Assembly: GCA_902388455.1 (NCBI GenBank)
Contig: CABMPD010000008.1
Span: forward strand, 46,236-110,235
Direction of reading: 5' to 3'
DNA: 64,000 nucleotides
From: an uncultured Alistipes sp.
GTDB lineage: Bacteria > Bacteroidota > Bacteroidia > Bacteroidales > UBA932
Shown here piece by piece: positions 18,311 through 26,210 of this stretch (positions are counted from its first letter, which is position 1; every line of letters begins with the position of its first letter). The position numbers were made by a program, and so were the translations under genes. The notes under the pieces are model-generated. The model saw only the letters and a program-made list of their open reading frames with translations, was not told the DNA's origin and did not search any database.

Positions 18311-19219
18311 CTATCTTTTACCGAGTAAGTATGAGATGATGGCCATGCGGACGTACATTCCGTTCTCGGCCTGCTTGAAATACCATGCGTGAGGAGTGTC
18401 GTCCACGTCCACCGCTATCTCCTGCAGCCTGGGCAGGGGATGGAGAATCTTCATGTTGGGCCGCACGCCCGAGAGCATGGAGGCATTGAGGCTGTAGACG
18501 TTCTTGACCTTCTCGTACTCCACCGGATCGGTGAAGCGCTCCTGCTGTATCCTGGTCATATACAGGATATCCGTATCATTCAGATACTTCCGCAGATCAG
18601 CCGTCTCCTTATAGGGGATGCCCTCCGCATCGAGGAAGTCCTTGTACTCCTGAGGCAGCTTCAGCTCGTCCGGAGCGGTGAACTCAAACTCAGGGGAGAA
18701 ATGGCTCATCGCCTGCAGCAGCGAATGGACCGTCCTCCCGTACTTCAGGTCTCCCACCATGTTGATGTTGATGTGGTCCAGGCGGCCCTGGGTCTGCCTG
18801 ATGGTGTAGAGATCGAGCAGGGTCTGGGTGGGATGCTGATTGGCTCCGTCCCCGGCATTGATGACCGGCACGGAGGCCACCTCCGAGGCATAGCGGGCGC
18901 TGCCCTCGAGGGGGTGTCTCATGACGATGAGGTCCACGTAGTTGGACACCATTTTAATAGTGTCCTTGAGGCTCTCTCCCTTGCGGATGCTGGTGTTGTT
19001 GGCATCAGAGAAACCGATGACTCTTGCGCCCAGGCGGTTGACGGCCGTCTCAAAGCTCAGGCGCGTCCTGGTGGAGGGCTCGAAGAAGATACAGGCCACC
19101 ACCTTGTCGCTCAGGAATGTCTGAGACTTGTTGTGCTCAAACTCCTCCGCCACGTCGAGGATGTGCAGGATCTCCTCCTTGGTAAAATCCTGGATTGAAA
19201 TTAAACTCTTTTTAGCCAT
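18311..19219 (-). CDS. pyrB: Aspartate carbamoyltransferase catalytic subunit
   Basis: Condenses aspartate and carbamoyl phosphate, the committed step of UMP synthesis. The 302-residue protein shows the carbamoyl phosphate motif [14 protein letters not shown] (~50-63), the 80s-loop [22 protein letters not shown] and [20 protein letters not shown] (~125-145), plus the C-terminal HPLPR. It is downstream of the YigZ-family gene (20 nt) and upstream of pyrI. Confidence 0.96.
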   Translation of the reverse strand: MAKKSLISIQDFTKEEILHILDVAEEFEHNKSQTFLSDKVVACIFFEPSTRTRLSFETAVNRLGARVIGFSDANNTSIRKGESLKDTIKMVSNYVDLIVMRHPLEGSARYASEVASVPVINAGDGANQHPTQTLLDLYTIRQTQGRLDHININMVGDLKYGRTVHSLLQAMSHFSPEFEFTAPDELKLPQEYKDFLDAEGIPYKETADLRKYLNDTDILYMTRIQQERFTDPVEYEKVKNVYSLNASMLSGVRPNMKILHPLPRLQEIAVDVDDTPHAWYFKQAENGMYVRMAIISYLLGKR

Positions 19220-19239
19220 ATCTGTTGTTGAATATTGTC

Positions 19240-19854
19240 CTAAAGCACCTTCTCAACCCTGGCCTCCGCGTCCTCCATCCTCTGCCGGAACCGCTCCACA
19301 TCGCTGAGCCTGACCCTCATCTCCATCCTGCACACGTCCTCCGCGGTGTACCCTGACGGAGCTATGCCCATGTCCTTGAGCACCCGCATCACCCTGTCCA
19401 TCGCCACATAGTCGAATGTCACCGCATACCCCTCTGAAGCCACCTTCTCCACCACCTCCGCATGGTCCAGCGCATCGGCCGCGGCCGTCTTATAAGCCCG
19501 TATCAGCCCCGGAACCCCGAGCTTTATGCCACCGAAATACCGCACCACCACTATCAACACGTCGCTCAGTTCCCGCGAGAGAATCTGCCCGTAAATCGGC
19601 CTGCCCGCCGTGGAGGAAGGCTCCCCGTCATCGTTGTACCTCCATACATCCCCGCTCAGTCCCAGCCTGTAGGCATAGCAGTGATGACGCGCGTCGTAGT
19701 ACTCCTTCCTGATTTTCTCCAGAACGGCCCTGACCTCCTCTTCCGAGACCACCGGATATGCAAAAGCGAAAAACTTACTTCCCTTTTCCTTATATAACCC
19801 CTCGGCGGGGCCGGAAATGCTCTTGAAAGTATCGTTTCTCTGCGATGAATCCAT
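19240..19854 (-). CDS. YigZ/IMPACT family protein
   Basis: A 204-residue cytosolic protein with the UPF0029 N-terminal domain: [14 protein letters not shown] (~22-35), [24 protein letters not shown] (~74-88) and [19 protein letters not shown] (~103-121). A C-terminal ferredoxin-like domain follows. The family is linked to translation or ribosome-associated regulation in other organisms, but the bacterial role is not settled. It appears to be the first gene of a YigZ-pyrB-pyrI unit and diverges from the acyl-CoA reductase gene. Confidence 0.9.
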   Translation of the reverse strand: MDSSQRNDTFKSISGPAEGLYKEKGSKFFAFAYPVVSEEEVRAVLEKIRKEYYDARHHCYAYRLGLSGDVWRYNDDGEPSSTAGRPIYGQILSRELSDVLIVVVRYFGGIKLGVPGLIRAYKTAAADALDHAEVVEKVASEGYAVTFDYVAMDRVMRVLKDMGIAPSGYTAEDVCRMEMRVRLSDVERFRQRMEDAEARVEKVL

Positions 19855-19891
19855 GTCTGGCCATTTGAGCCCCTAAGTTAGCAATTTTTTT

Positions 19892-19899
19892 TAACTTTG
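19892..19899 (+). promoter_or_regulatory. -7 element for the acyl-CoA reductase operon
   Basis: TAACTTTG matches TAnnTTTG 19 nt before the ATG at 19918. The nearest TTTG upstream (19864-19867) is 24 nt away, a slightly long spacer. Confidence 0.5.
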
Positions 19900-19917
19900 G
19901 GCCCCAATTTCGGGAAA

Positions 19918-20955
19918 ATGGAAAGGAACAGCTTTATAATAAGGTATGCCTCCCTGGGGGAGCGCATCCGGGCATGGCTCGGAGGGACGGCCGCCTGGCC
20001 GGAGCTGGACGCGGCGGTGGAGCAGTCCGCGGGGGACAATATTTTCTTCACCCCCTGGATGCAGCGCCGCGCCCTGGAAGCCCTGGCGGAGGGGATGCTG
20101 AGGGAGGAGGTGCTGAGGAACTGGCTGGAACAATACCCTGAACCGGGGCCCGCAGCATCGGGAAAGGTCTGCGGAGTGGTCGCGGCCGGGAACATCCCCG
20201 CGGTGGCGTTCCACGACACCCTGACAGTCCTCGCCGCGGGATGGCGGCCCCTTGTCAAGCTCTCCTCGAAGGACAGGCACCTGCTGCCGGTGCTCTTTCC
20301 TCCCGGAACGGGAGCGGAGTTCCGTTCCTCGGCCGACGGCTGGAGGGTGGACGCCCTGCTGACGATGGGCGGGGACGGGGCGGCGGAATTTTACCAGGAG
20401 CAGTTCGGCGGCATCCCGCACCTCATACGGGCCGGGAGGTTCAGCGCCGCGGTGCTCACCGGCAACGAGGACCCTTCCGCCCTTGAAGCCCTCGCCGAGG
20501 ACATGCTGCTGTACTACGGCCTGGGCTGCCGCAGCGCGACCTGCCTGCTGGTGCCGCAGGGACATGACCTCTCCGGGACAATGGCCGCCGCTGAAGCCTT
20601 CGCCCGGGAGCACTGGGGTCGGCTCGGCCAGGACAATCACCGCAAGAACAGGGCGGTACTGACTCTCTCGGGGGAGGAATTCCTGGACAGCGGCACGGTT
20701 ATTTTCCGGAATCTGAGGAAACTGATTCCGGGAGCCCAGGAGGACATCAGCCTCTGCCGGCCGTGGGGCCGGAGCCTGCGCGTGGGGGAGGTGTGGTATG
20801 TGGAATACCGCCGGGAAAATGAATTGGAAAAATTTATAGGGGCCAATTTGGACAGAATTCAAAAAATTATCCGTAACTTTGGTTCGGCTCAGAGCCCCTC
20901 GCCCCAGGACTGGCCCGATGGGGCGGACGCTCTGGACATGCTGACACGACTTTAA
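19918..20955 (+). CDS. Acyl-CoA reductase, LuxC-like
   Basis: A 345-residue aldehyde-dehydrogenase-fold protein of the LuxC group, which reduces acyl-CoA or acyl-AMP/ACP to an aldehyde. Key phrases are GVVAAGNIPAVAFHDTLTVL (~82-101), LVKLSSKDRHLLPVLF, and GLGCRSATCLLVP with Cys near residue 210 as the candidate thioester nucleophile. The TTG at 19897 is a weaker start because it overlaps the promoter element, so I use ATG 19918. It is followed within 10-11 nt by two genes ending in miaA. The physiological substrate in Bacteroidota is unknown. Confidence 0.8.
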   Translation: MERNSFIIRYASLGERIRAWLGGTAAWPELDAAVEQSAGDNIFFTPWMQRRALEALAEGMLREEVLRNWLEQYPEPGPAASGKVCGVVAAGNIPAVAFHDTLTVLAAGWRPLVKLSSKDRHLLPVLFPPGTGAEFRSSADGWRVDALLTMGGDGAAEFYQEQFGGIPHLIRAGRFSAAVLTGNEDPSALEALAEDMLLYYGLGCRSATCLLVPQGHDLSGTMAAAEAFAREHWGRLGQDNHRKNRAVLTLSGEEFLDSGTVIFRNLRKLIPGAQEDISLCRPWGRSLRVGEVWYVEYRRENELEKFIGANLDRIQKIIRNFGSAQSPSPQDWPDGADALDMLTRL

Positions 20956-20965
20956 CATCAACGCC

Positions 20966-21472
20966 ATGATACTCAGATATAAAGCAACTATCCCAGGCAA
21001 CAGGATCTTCATGCGGGAATATGACGTGGATTCCGGCATGAGCCTGTACAAGCTCCGCGAATACATGGACCGGGAGCTGGGTTTCTCGCCTGACCAGATG
21101 ACGGTGTTCGACACACTCTCGGCCGCCGGCAAGTTCTCCAGAAGGATAGGGCTGTTCGATTTCGGAGACGGGTCCATGGACATGATCACCATCGACAACA
21201 CCGTCTCGCACGAGGAGACCGTCCTCCGCTACGTCTACAATATGACCCAGAACCTCTGCATCGAGCTCCGCCTGGAGGGCGAGCAGGAGTTCAACCGCCG
21301 CCTCTCCTACCCCGTGCTGGTGGCCGAGAAGGGCCGCAACCCGGACCAGTTCTCAGCCGTGTACGAGGATTACGAGGAATTCTCCGACCGCCATGCCTCA
21401 CAGTCCGCCGCTCCCGACGAGGAGGACTCCTTCGAGGACGACGAGCTGCCCGAGGGCGAGGAGAACGTATAG
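20966..21472 (+). CDS. PRiA4-ORF3 / TnpR-passenger-like protein
   Basis: A 168-residue soluble protein of unknown function. The N-terminal half (MILRYKATIPG, MREYDVDSGMSLYKLREYMD, FDFGDGSMDMITIDNT) fits the plasmid pRiA4b ORF-3 / IS1096 passenger fold. This assignment is by pattern only. The C-terminus is a strongly acidic tail (residues ~147-168, EEDSFEDDELPEGEE). There is no recombinase motif, so the transposon-derived family name should not be taken as function. It lies 10 nt after the reductase and 9 nt before miaA, so it is probably a stable chromosomal operon member. Confidence 0.65.
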   Translation: MILRYKATIPGNRIFMREYDVDSGMSLYKLREYMDRELGFSPDQMTVFDTLSAAGKFSRRIGLFDFGDGSMDMITIDNTVSHEETVLRYVYNMTQNLCIELRLEGEQEFNRRLSYPVLVAEKGRNPDQFSAVYEDYEEFSDRHASQSAAPDEEDSFEDDELPEGEENV

Positions 21473-21481
21473 CCGCCCCTC

Positions 21482-22336
21482 ATGAGCGGAAAGAAGCTGA
21501 TACAGGTACTCGGGCCTACGGCTGTGGGCAAGACCGATTATGCCATACAGCTGGCCCTGAAGTACTCGTCTCCCGTGATATCCTGCGATTCCCGCCAGAT
21601 ATTCAAGGAGATGCGTATCGGCACGGCCCCTCCGTCGGAGGAGCAGCTGCGGCAGGTGCGGCACTACTTCATCTTCAGTCACTCGGTATCGGACTACTAC
21701 TCAGCCGGTCTCTATGAGGTGGAGGCCATGGAGCTGCTGACCCGGCTCTTCCAGGAGCACGACGTACTGGTGATGGTCGGAGGCTCCGGCCTGTATGCCG
21801 ATGCCCTGTGCTACGGACTGGACGACTTTCCTCCTGCCGATCAGGAGCTGCGCAGACTCTTGACGGACAGGGCGTTGAAGGAGGGAGTCGGAGTGCTTGC
21901 AGAAGAGCTGCGGCAGGTGGACCCTGAGAGCTGGGCCGCCATCGACCTGTCCAACCGGCAGAGGGTCGTCCGGGCCCTGGAGGTCACCCTATCGACCGGA
22001 CGCAAATTTTCATCATATAAGTCCAACCCCCGCAAGGTCAGACCGTTCGGGATTCAGAGGCTCTGCCTCACCCTTCCCCGCGAAGAGCTCTACCGCCGCA
22101 TAGACCGCCGCGCCGAGGCCATGTTCGAGGCCGGGCTGGTGGACGAGGTGCGGGGACTGGCGCAGTACCGCTCCATGCCGGCCCTGCGCACCGTGGGATA
22201 CCGGGAGGTATTCGACTACCTGGACGGGACCATCTCCCTGGACGAGGCCCTGGCCCTGGTGCAGCGCAACACCCGGAGGTACGCCAAGCGGCAGATCACG
22301 TGGTTCGCGCCGGTTCAGGACAAAATAGCCCTTTAG
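21482..22336 (+). CDS. miaA: tRNA dimethylallyltransferase
   Basis: Transfers a dimethylallyl group to N6 of A37 in tRNAs reading UNN codons; MiaB at 53.7 kb then adds the methylthio group. The 284-residue protein opens with the P-loop LGPTAVGKTDYAIQLA (residues ~10-25). It continues with SCDSRQIFKEMRIGTA (~36-51), VGGSGLYADALCYGL (~98-112) and the DLSNRQRVVRALEV region, ending in RRYAKRQITWF. All match the MiaA family. It is the last gene before a fresh promoter for the antiporter. Confidence 0.95.
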   Translation: MSGKKLIQVLGPTAVGKTDYAIQLALKYSSPVISCDSRQIFKEMRIGTAPPSEEQLRQVRHYFIFSHSVSDYYSAGLYEVEAMELLTRLFQEHDVLVMVGGSGLYADALCYGLDDFPPADQELRRLLTDRALKEGVGVLAEELRQVDPESWAAIDLSNRQRVVRALEVTLSTGRKFSSYKSNPRKVRPFGIQRLCLTLPREELYRRIDRRAEAMFEAGLVDEVRGLAQYRSMPALRTVGYREVFDYLDGTISLDEALALVQRNTRRYAKRQITWFAPVQDKIAL

Positions 22337-22346
22337 TTCCGGACTT

Positions 22347-22379
22347 TTTGCATACGCTTTTCATTTTTTCGTACCTTTG
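22347..22379 (+). promoter_or_regulatory. Promoter of the K+/H+ antiporter gene
   Basis: TTTG at 22347-22350, a 21-nt spacer and TACCTTTG at 22372-22379 fit the Bacteroides consensus exactly, giving a leader of about 40 nt before the ATG at 22427. Confidence 0.8.
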
Positions 22380-22426
22380 CGGGACAGCACCGAATTGTAT
22401 CATTTTAACCGTCAACACCCCTGCTT

Positions 22427-24058
22427 ATGACCCTTACATTGCTCCTGCTCGTGGCCGCCATCGTCATTGTCCTGTGCGTAGTGCTCAACAACGTCTCGAA
22501 CAAGATAGGCATCCCCATGCTGCTGGCATTCATCCTGCTGGGCATGGCCTTCGGATCCGACGGCATAGTGAAGATACAGTTCGACAACTTCGATTTTACC
22601 GAGAGCATCTGTACCGTGGCCCTGATATTCATCATGTTCTACGGCGGTTTCGGCACCCGGTGGAAAGAGGCTAAGCCGGTGGTGGTCAAAGCCGGCATAC
22701 TCTCCACCCTCGGCGTGGCCCTTACAGCGGGACTGACCGGGCTTTTCTGCTACTACGTGCTCAAGCTCCCGGCAGCCCTGGGTTTCCTGGTCGGCGCGGT
22801 GCTCAGTTCCACCGACGCGGCCTCCGTGTTCTCGATTCTGCGCTCCCGCAAGCTCGGCCTCAAATACAACACCGCCTCCCTCCTCGAGATCGAGAGCGGT
22901 AGCAACGACCCCTGCTCCTACATGCTGACCGTCATCATGATGGCCGTCATCGAGGGGACGGTGTCCGGCGGGCGCATAGTATATATGGTATTCGCGCAGA
23001 TAGTCTACGGTGCGGCCATAGGTGCCGTGATAGCTGTGTCCGCCGCGTGGCTGATGAAGCACTTCCGCTCCACTACATCCGGCTTCGACACCCTCTTCGT
23101 GCTGGCAGTGGCCATCTTCTCGTATGCGATTCCCAACCTCATCGGTGGCAACGGCTACCTGAGCGCCTACATCGTCGGCATCGTCCTGGGTAACGCCAAC
23201 ATCCGCGGCAAGAAGACCCTGGTGCCCTTCTTCGACGGGCTGACCAGCCTGATGCAGATTATCATATTTTTCCTGTTGGGACTGCTGGCCTTCCCCTCAC
23301 AGCTGCCGGCCATCGCTATACCGGCCATTCTGATTGCCCTGTTCATGACTTTCGTTGCCCGTCCCCTGTCCGTGTTCGCCATCATGGCCCCGTTCCGAAG
23401 CAAGTGGAGACAGCAGCTGCTCGTCTCCTTCGTGGGACTAAGAGGTGCGGCGTCGGTAGTGTTCGCCATCATGGCCCTGCCGGCTTCCAGGCAGCTCACC
23501 GGCAACGAGTACGACCTGTTCAACATCGTGCTGATGATAGTCCTGTTGTCCATTTCCCTGCAGGGCTCGCTCATCCCTCTGGTGGCCCGCAAGCTCCGGA
23601 TGACCTCGAGCGAGGAGGACATTCTCAAGACCTTTACCGACTACTCGGACAACATGGACGTGAGCTTCGTACAGATGAATATCGGGGAGAAGGACTCCTG
23701 GTGCGGCAAGGTCATCAAGGATCTGCCCATCCCGCAGGAGACTCTCGTCGCAGTGATACTCAGGGACGAGAAGGCCATCATCCCGAGCGGAAAGACCAAG
23801 ATACTGCCGGGGGACAAGGTCATCATGAGTGCCCGCGACTTCGAGGACGAGGACCTCATGCAGCTCTCCGAGCGGCGCATCGAGAGGGGTAGCGAATGGA
23901 TAGGCAAGAAGGTCTTCCAGTACTCGCCCGACAGCAACGAGCTGATAGTGCTCATAAAGCGCGGCAACAGGGCCATCATTCCCCGCGGCAACACCGTGAT
24001 ACACAAGAACGACGTGATGGTCATCAACAAGATCCGCAAGGAATCCCTCCAGAACTGA
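22427..24058 (+). CDS. Potassium/proton antiporter, CPA1 type with two RCK_C domains
   Basis: A 543-residue protein with ~12 hydrophobic segments (residues 1-390) of the Na+/H+ exchanger fold. It includes GFLVGAVLSSTDAASVFSIL (~120-140) with the conserved Asp, and LLEIESGSNDP (~155-165). The cytoplasmic tail holds two TrkA-C/RCK_C-like repeats (about 408-475 and 480-540). Each ends in an IIP-G-x-T/K-x(4)-D-V/K-VMV pattern. NhaP2/CvrA-like potassium export is the best guess. It has its own promoter, and the DUF362 gene follows 22 nt later. Confidence 0.88.
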   Translation: MTLTLLLLVAAIVIVLCVVLNNVSNKIGIPMLLAFILLGMAFGSDGIVKIQFDNFDFTESICTVALIFIMFYGGFGTRWKEAKPVVVKAGILSTLGVALTAGLTGLFCYYVLKLPAALGFLVGAVLSSTDAASVFSILRSRKLGLKYNTASLLEIESGSNDPCSYMLTVIMMAVIEGTVSGGRIVYMVFAQIVYGAAIGAVIAVSAAWLMKHFRSTTSGFDTLFVLAVAIFSYAIPNLIGGNGYLSAYIVGIVLGNANIRGKKTLVPFFDGLTSLMQIIIFFLLGLLAFPSQLPAIAIPAILIALFMTFVARPLSVFAIMAPFRSKWRQQLLVSFVGLRGAASVVFAIMALPASRQLTGNEYDLFNIVLMIVLLSISLQGSLIPLVARKLRMTSSEEDILKTFTDYSDNMDVSFVQMNIGEKDSWCGKVIKDLPIPQETLVAVILRDEKAIIPSGKTKILPGDKVIMSARDFEDEDLMQLSERRIERGSEWIGKKVFQYSPDSNELIVLIKRGNRAIIPRGNTVIHKNDVMVINKIRKESLQN

Positions 24059-24080
24059 CAACAAACACAGTACATACATT

Positions 24081-25229
24081 ATGGAAAAAGCAAAAGTTTA
24101 CTTCACTGACCTGCACACCTCCACCCGCCTTCCCTTAGTGGAGAAGATGAAAGCCGTGGCCAAGGCCGCCGGCATCGAGAAGATAGATTTCAAGGACAAG
24201 TTCGTCGCCATAAAAATGCACTTCGGCGAGCCCGGCAACCTGGCCTTCCTCCGGCCCAACTACGCAGCCGGCATGGCCGACCTGGTGCGTTCCCTCGGCG
24301 GAAAGCCCTACCTGACTGACTGCAACACCCTCTACTCCGGAGGCCGCTCCAACGCCGTGGACCATCTCGAGAGCGCGTCCCGCAACGGTTTCAACCGCCT
24401 CAGCGCCGGATGCGACGTGATCATCGCCGACGGCGTCAAGGGTACCGACTGCCGCGAGCTCCCCATCGAGGGCGGCACCTACTGCAAGACGGCCAAGATA
24501 GGTACGGCCATCGTGGACTCCGACGTGCTCATAGCCCTCTCGCACTTCAAGGGGCACGAGCAGACCGGTTTCGGAGGAGCCATCAAGAACATGGGCATGG
24601 GCTGCGCCAGCGTGGCCGGCAAGCTCGAGCTGCACTCCTCGTCGAAGCCCGTGGTCAAGGTAGAGAACTGCCGCTGCTGCGGTATCTGCGTGAAGCACTG
24701 CGCCCATGACGCCATCCATCTCGAGACCGTCGAGGGCGTTAACTACGCCGGCAAGCATACCGCCGCCGTCATCGACTACGACAAGTGCGTAGGCTGCGGC
24801 CAGTGCGTAGCCCTCTGCCAGTACGAGTCGGCCGTTCTGAAGGACTGGGATACCTCCGAGACCCTCAACGGCAAGATAGCCGAGTACACCAAGGCCATCA
24901 TCGCCGGCCGTCCCTGCTTCTACGTCAACCTCATCGTCAACGTATCCCCCGAGTGCGACTGCTGGAACCACAACGACGCCGCCATCGTACCCGACCTCGG
25001 CATGGCCGCCTCCTTCGACCCCGTGGCCCTCGACCAGGCCTGCGCCGACATGGTGATGGCAGCCCCTGCCCTCCCCGGCAGCAAGCTCGAGAAGACCCAT
25101 CCCCACGAGCACCTCTGCGGCGACGACAAGTTCCACATCCTGCATCCCGACACCAACTGGCAGTCCGGCCTCGAGCACGCCGAGCGCATCGGCATCGGCA
25201 CCCGCCAGTATGAGTTCATCACCGTCTGA
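24081..25229 (+). CDS. DUF362 domain protein with 2[4Fe-4S] ferredoxin domain
   Basis: A 382-residue protein. Residues ~1-190 are a DUF362 domain (IKMHFGEPGNLAFLRP, DCNTLYSGGRSNAVDH, SHFKGHEQTGFGGAIKNMGMG). A ferredoxin domain follows (~192-265) with two complete cluster motifs, CRCCGICVKHCAHDA and CVGCGQCVALCQYE. A C-terminal region then carries NVSPECDCW and LDQACADMV. The fold suggests redox chemistry or metal-cluster handling, but the reaction is not established. A strong terminator lies ~115 nt downstream. Confidence 0.9.
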   Translation: MEKAKVYFTDLHTSTRLPLVEKMKAVAKAAGIEKIDFKDKFVAIKMHFGEPGNLAFLRPNYAAGMADLVRSLGGKPYLTDCNTLYSGGRSNAVDHLESASRNGFNRLSAGCDVIIADGVKGTDCRELPIEGGTYCKTAKIGTAIVDSDVLIALSHFKGHEQTGFGGAIKNMGMGCASVAGKLELHSSSKPVVKVENCRCCGICVKHCAHDAIHLETVEGVNYAGKHTAAVIDYDKCVGCGQCVALCQYESAVLKDWDTSETLNGKIAEYTKAIIAGRPCFYVNLIVNVSPECDCWNHNDAAIVPDLGMAASFDPVALDQACADMVMAAPALPGSKLEKTHPHEHLCGDDKFHILHPDTNWQSGLEHAERIGIGTRQYEFITV

Positions 25230-25343
25230 GCCCCTCCGGCATCATCTGCGACCAGGGACTCCACTACCAGAAGTACGAATGCCTCACCACCTGATCGCCT
25301 GACCCACTCCGGCCTCTCTTATGGCCGCGAACTGCGAACGCCC

Positions 25344-25380
25344 AACGGCCCCGGAAACGCTCCGAGGCCGTTTCGTTTTC
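25344..25380 (+). terminator. Intrinsic terminator after the DUF362 gene
   Basis: AACGGCC (25344-25350) pairs with GGCCGTT (25366-25372). An inner CGGA/TCCG stem extends the hairpin, and TCGTTTTC follows. Confidence 0.75.
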
Positions 25381-25505
25381 CGCACGTCGCCGCGTACAAG
25401 TATTCCTGCCACTATAATGCCGGAGAAACCGTAGTCAGTAAGTATCCGAAGTATGTCTGCAACATAGCGAACTCTTAGGACCGGGAAATTCTGAGAAGAC
25501 TGCTA

Positions 25506-25683
25506 GAGTAACGGTAAGTACGCGGGCGGTGCATTATAACAACATAATGACAATCAAGTAATTACAAATATAAGGTGTGCTTTTCGAGCTGCTGCAACCA
25601 GCCCAAAAGCACACACTTCAATCATAACACCCTGTAAACCAAGGTTCTGCAATTTTGAGGTGCTGCAGTACTTACCGTTGCTC
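25506..25683. repeat. 16-bp imperfect inverted repeat flanking ~146 bp
   Basis: Arms 25506-25521 and 25668-25683 are reverse complements at 15 of 16 positions (core AACGGTAAGTAC). The interval contains a perfect 10-bp hairpin and no gene. The layout is that of a small non-autonomous element (MITE-like), but no target-site duplication was identified. Confidence 0.7.
25575..25614. repeat. 10-bp hairpin GTGTGCTTTT / AAAAGCACAC
   Basis: Arms 25575-25584 and 25605-25614 are perfect reverse complements around a 20-nt loop, inside the longer inverted repeat. Confidence 0.75.
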
Positions 25684-25942
25684 CATCGGATTTCGGGAAA
25701 CGGCTGGCGCATAACGCTGAACAACAGCAAATACCGCAATGCCAGATACCAGCTTTTCCCACAACTAGGTGACGCAGCAGAAAATCCAGCGACACTCACT
25801 CCTTCCTGACGGCTCGGCAGGAACACAGACGGAGCAGCGGCACCTTCAGTTAACGAATTGACTTCGTGGTGCTGTACTGAAAAATCTAAGCTGATAATCA
25901 ATACCTTATAAATTTGTTGTGAATACAGACGCGTTTTCCTAC

Positions 25943-25980
25943 TGCTCCTTCCGAAGGAGTGGAGCGGGCAGGAAGGAGCA
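25943..25980. repeat. Nested hairpin TGCTCCTTCC / GGAAGGAGCA
   Basis: Arms 25943-25952 and 25971-25980 are exact reverse complements. An alternative shorter stem, CTCCTT/AAGGAG (25945-25959), competes with it, so two mutually exclusive folds are possible. Confidence 0.65.
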
Positions 25981-26178
25981 AGAGGCAATAGGATGAAGGA
26001 AGATGTTGATGTGGCACGGAATTACTCGGTGTTTTTTACCAGGTACTGGACATACTCGGACCAGCTGGGGCAGAGCTGAGAAACAGAATACTCACCTATA
26101 ATTGTGAAACAGGACACCGCAGCGGTAGTGAACGCAGAAATAACTACTGAAAAGCGACCTAGGTCTCTCATATTTTCG

Positions 26179-26186
26179 TATTTTTG
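26179..26186 (+). promoter_or_regulatory. -7 element before the AlbA_2 gene
   Basis: TATTTTTG fits TAnnTTTG, 24 nt before the ATG at 26211. No TTG at the usual -33 spacing. Confidence 0.4.
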
Positions 26187-26210
26187 TATGTCTGAAACCA
26201 AAATTGGCAA

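Larger units (their letters stand above)
25381..26178. other. Non-coding stretch with several inverted repeats
   Basis: About 800 bp with no convincing gene. Open frames here lack family motifs and have mixed codon use. What it does hold is a set of inverted repeats, listed separately at 25506-25683, 25575-25614 and 25943-25980. Base composition is more even than in the GC-rich genes on the left, and the stretch leads into the more AT-rich AlbA_2 gene. A decayed mobile element or an array of structured RNAs would both fit; neither is shown. Confidence 0.6.

Noticed and set aside
20966..21472. Transposon remnant, because of the IS1096-passenger family resemblance
   Set aside because: No transposase, terminal repeats or target duplication are near it, and its tight spacing with its neighbours fits a resident operon gene.
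24135..25178. A 347-codon minus-strand frame opposite the DUF362 gene
   Set aside because: It is low-complexity (Gly/Val/Leu/Ala) with no domain pattern, and the opposite strand carries two intact iron-sulfur motifs.
25554..25988. A 144-codon minus-strand frame in the non-coding stretch
   Set aside because: It crosses the hairpins, has no recognisable motif or start context, and its composition does not look protein-like.
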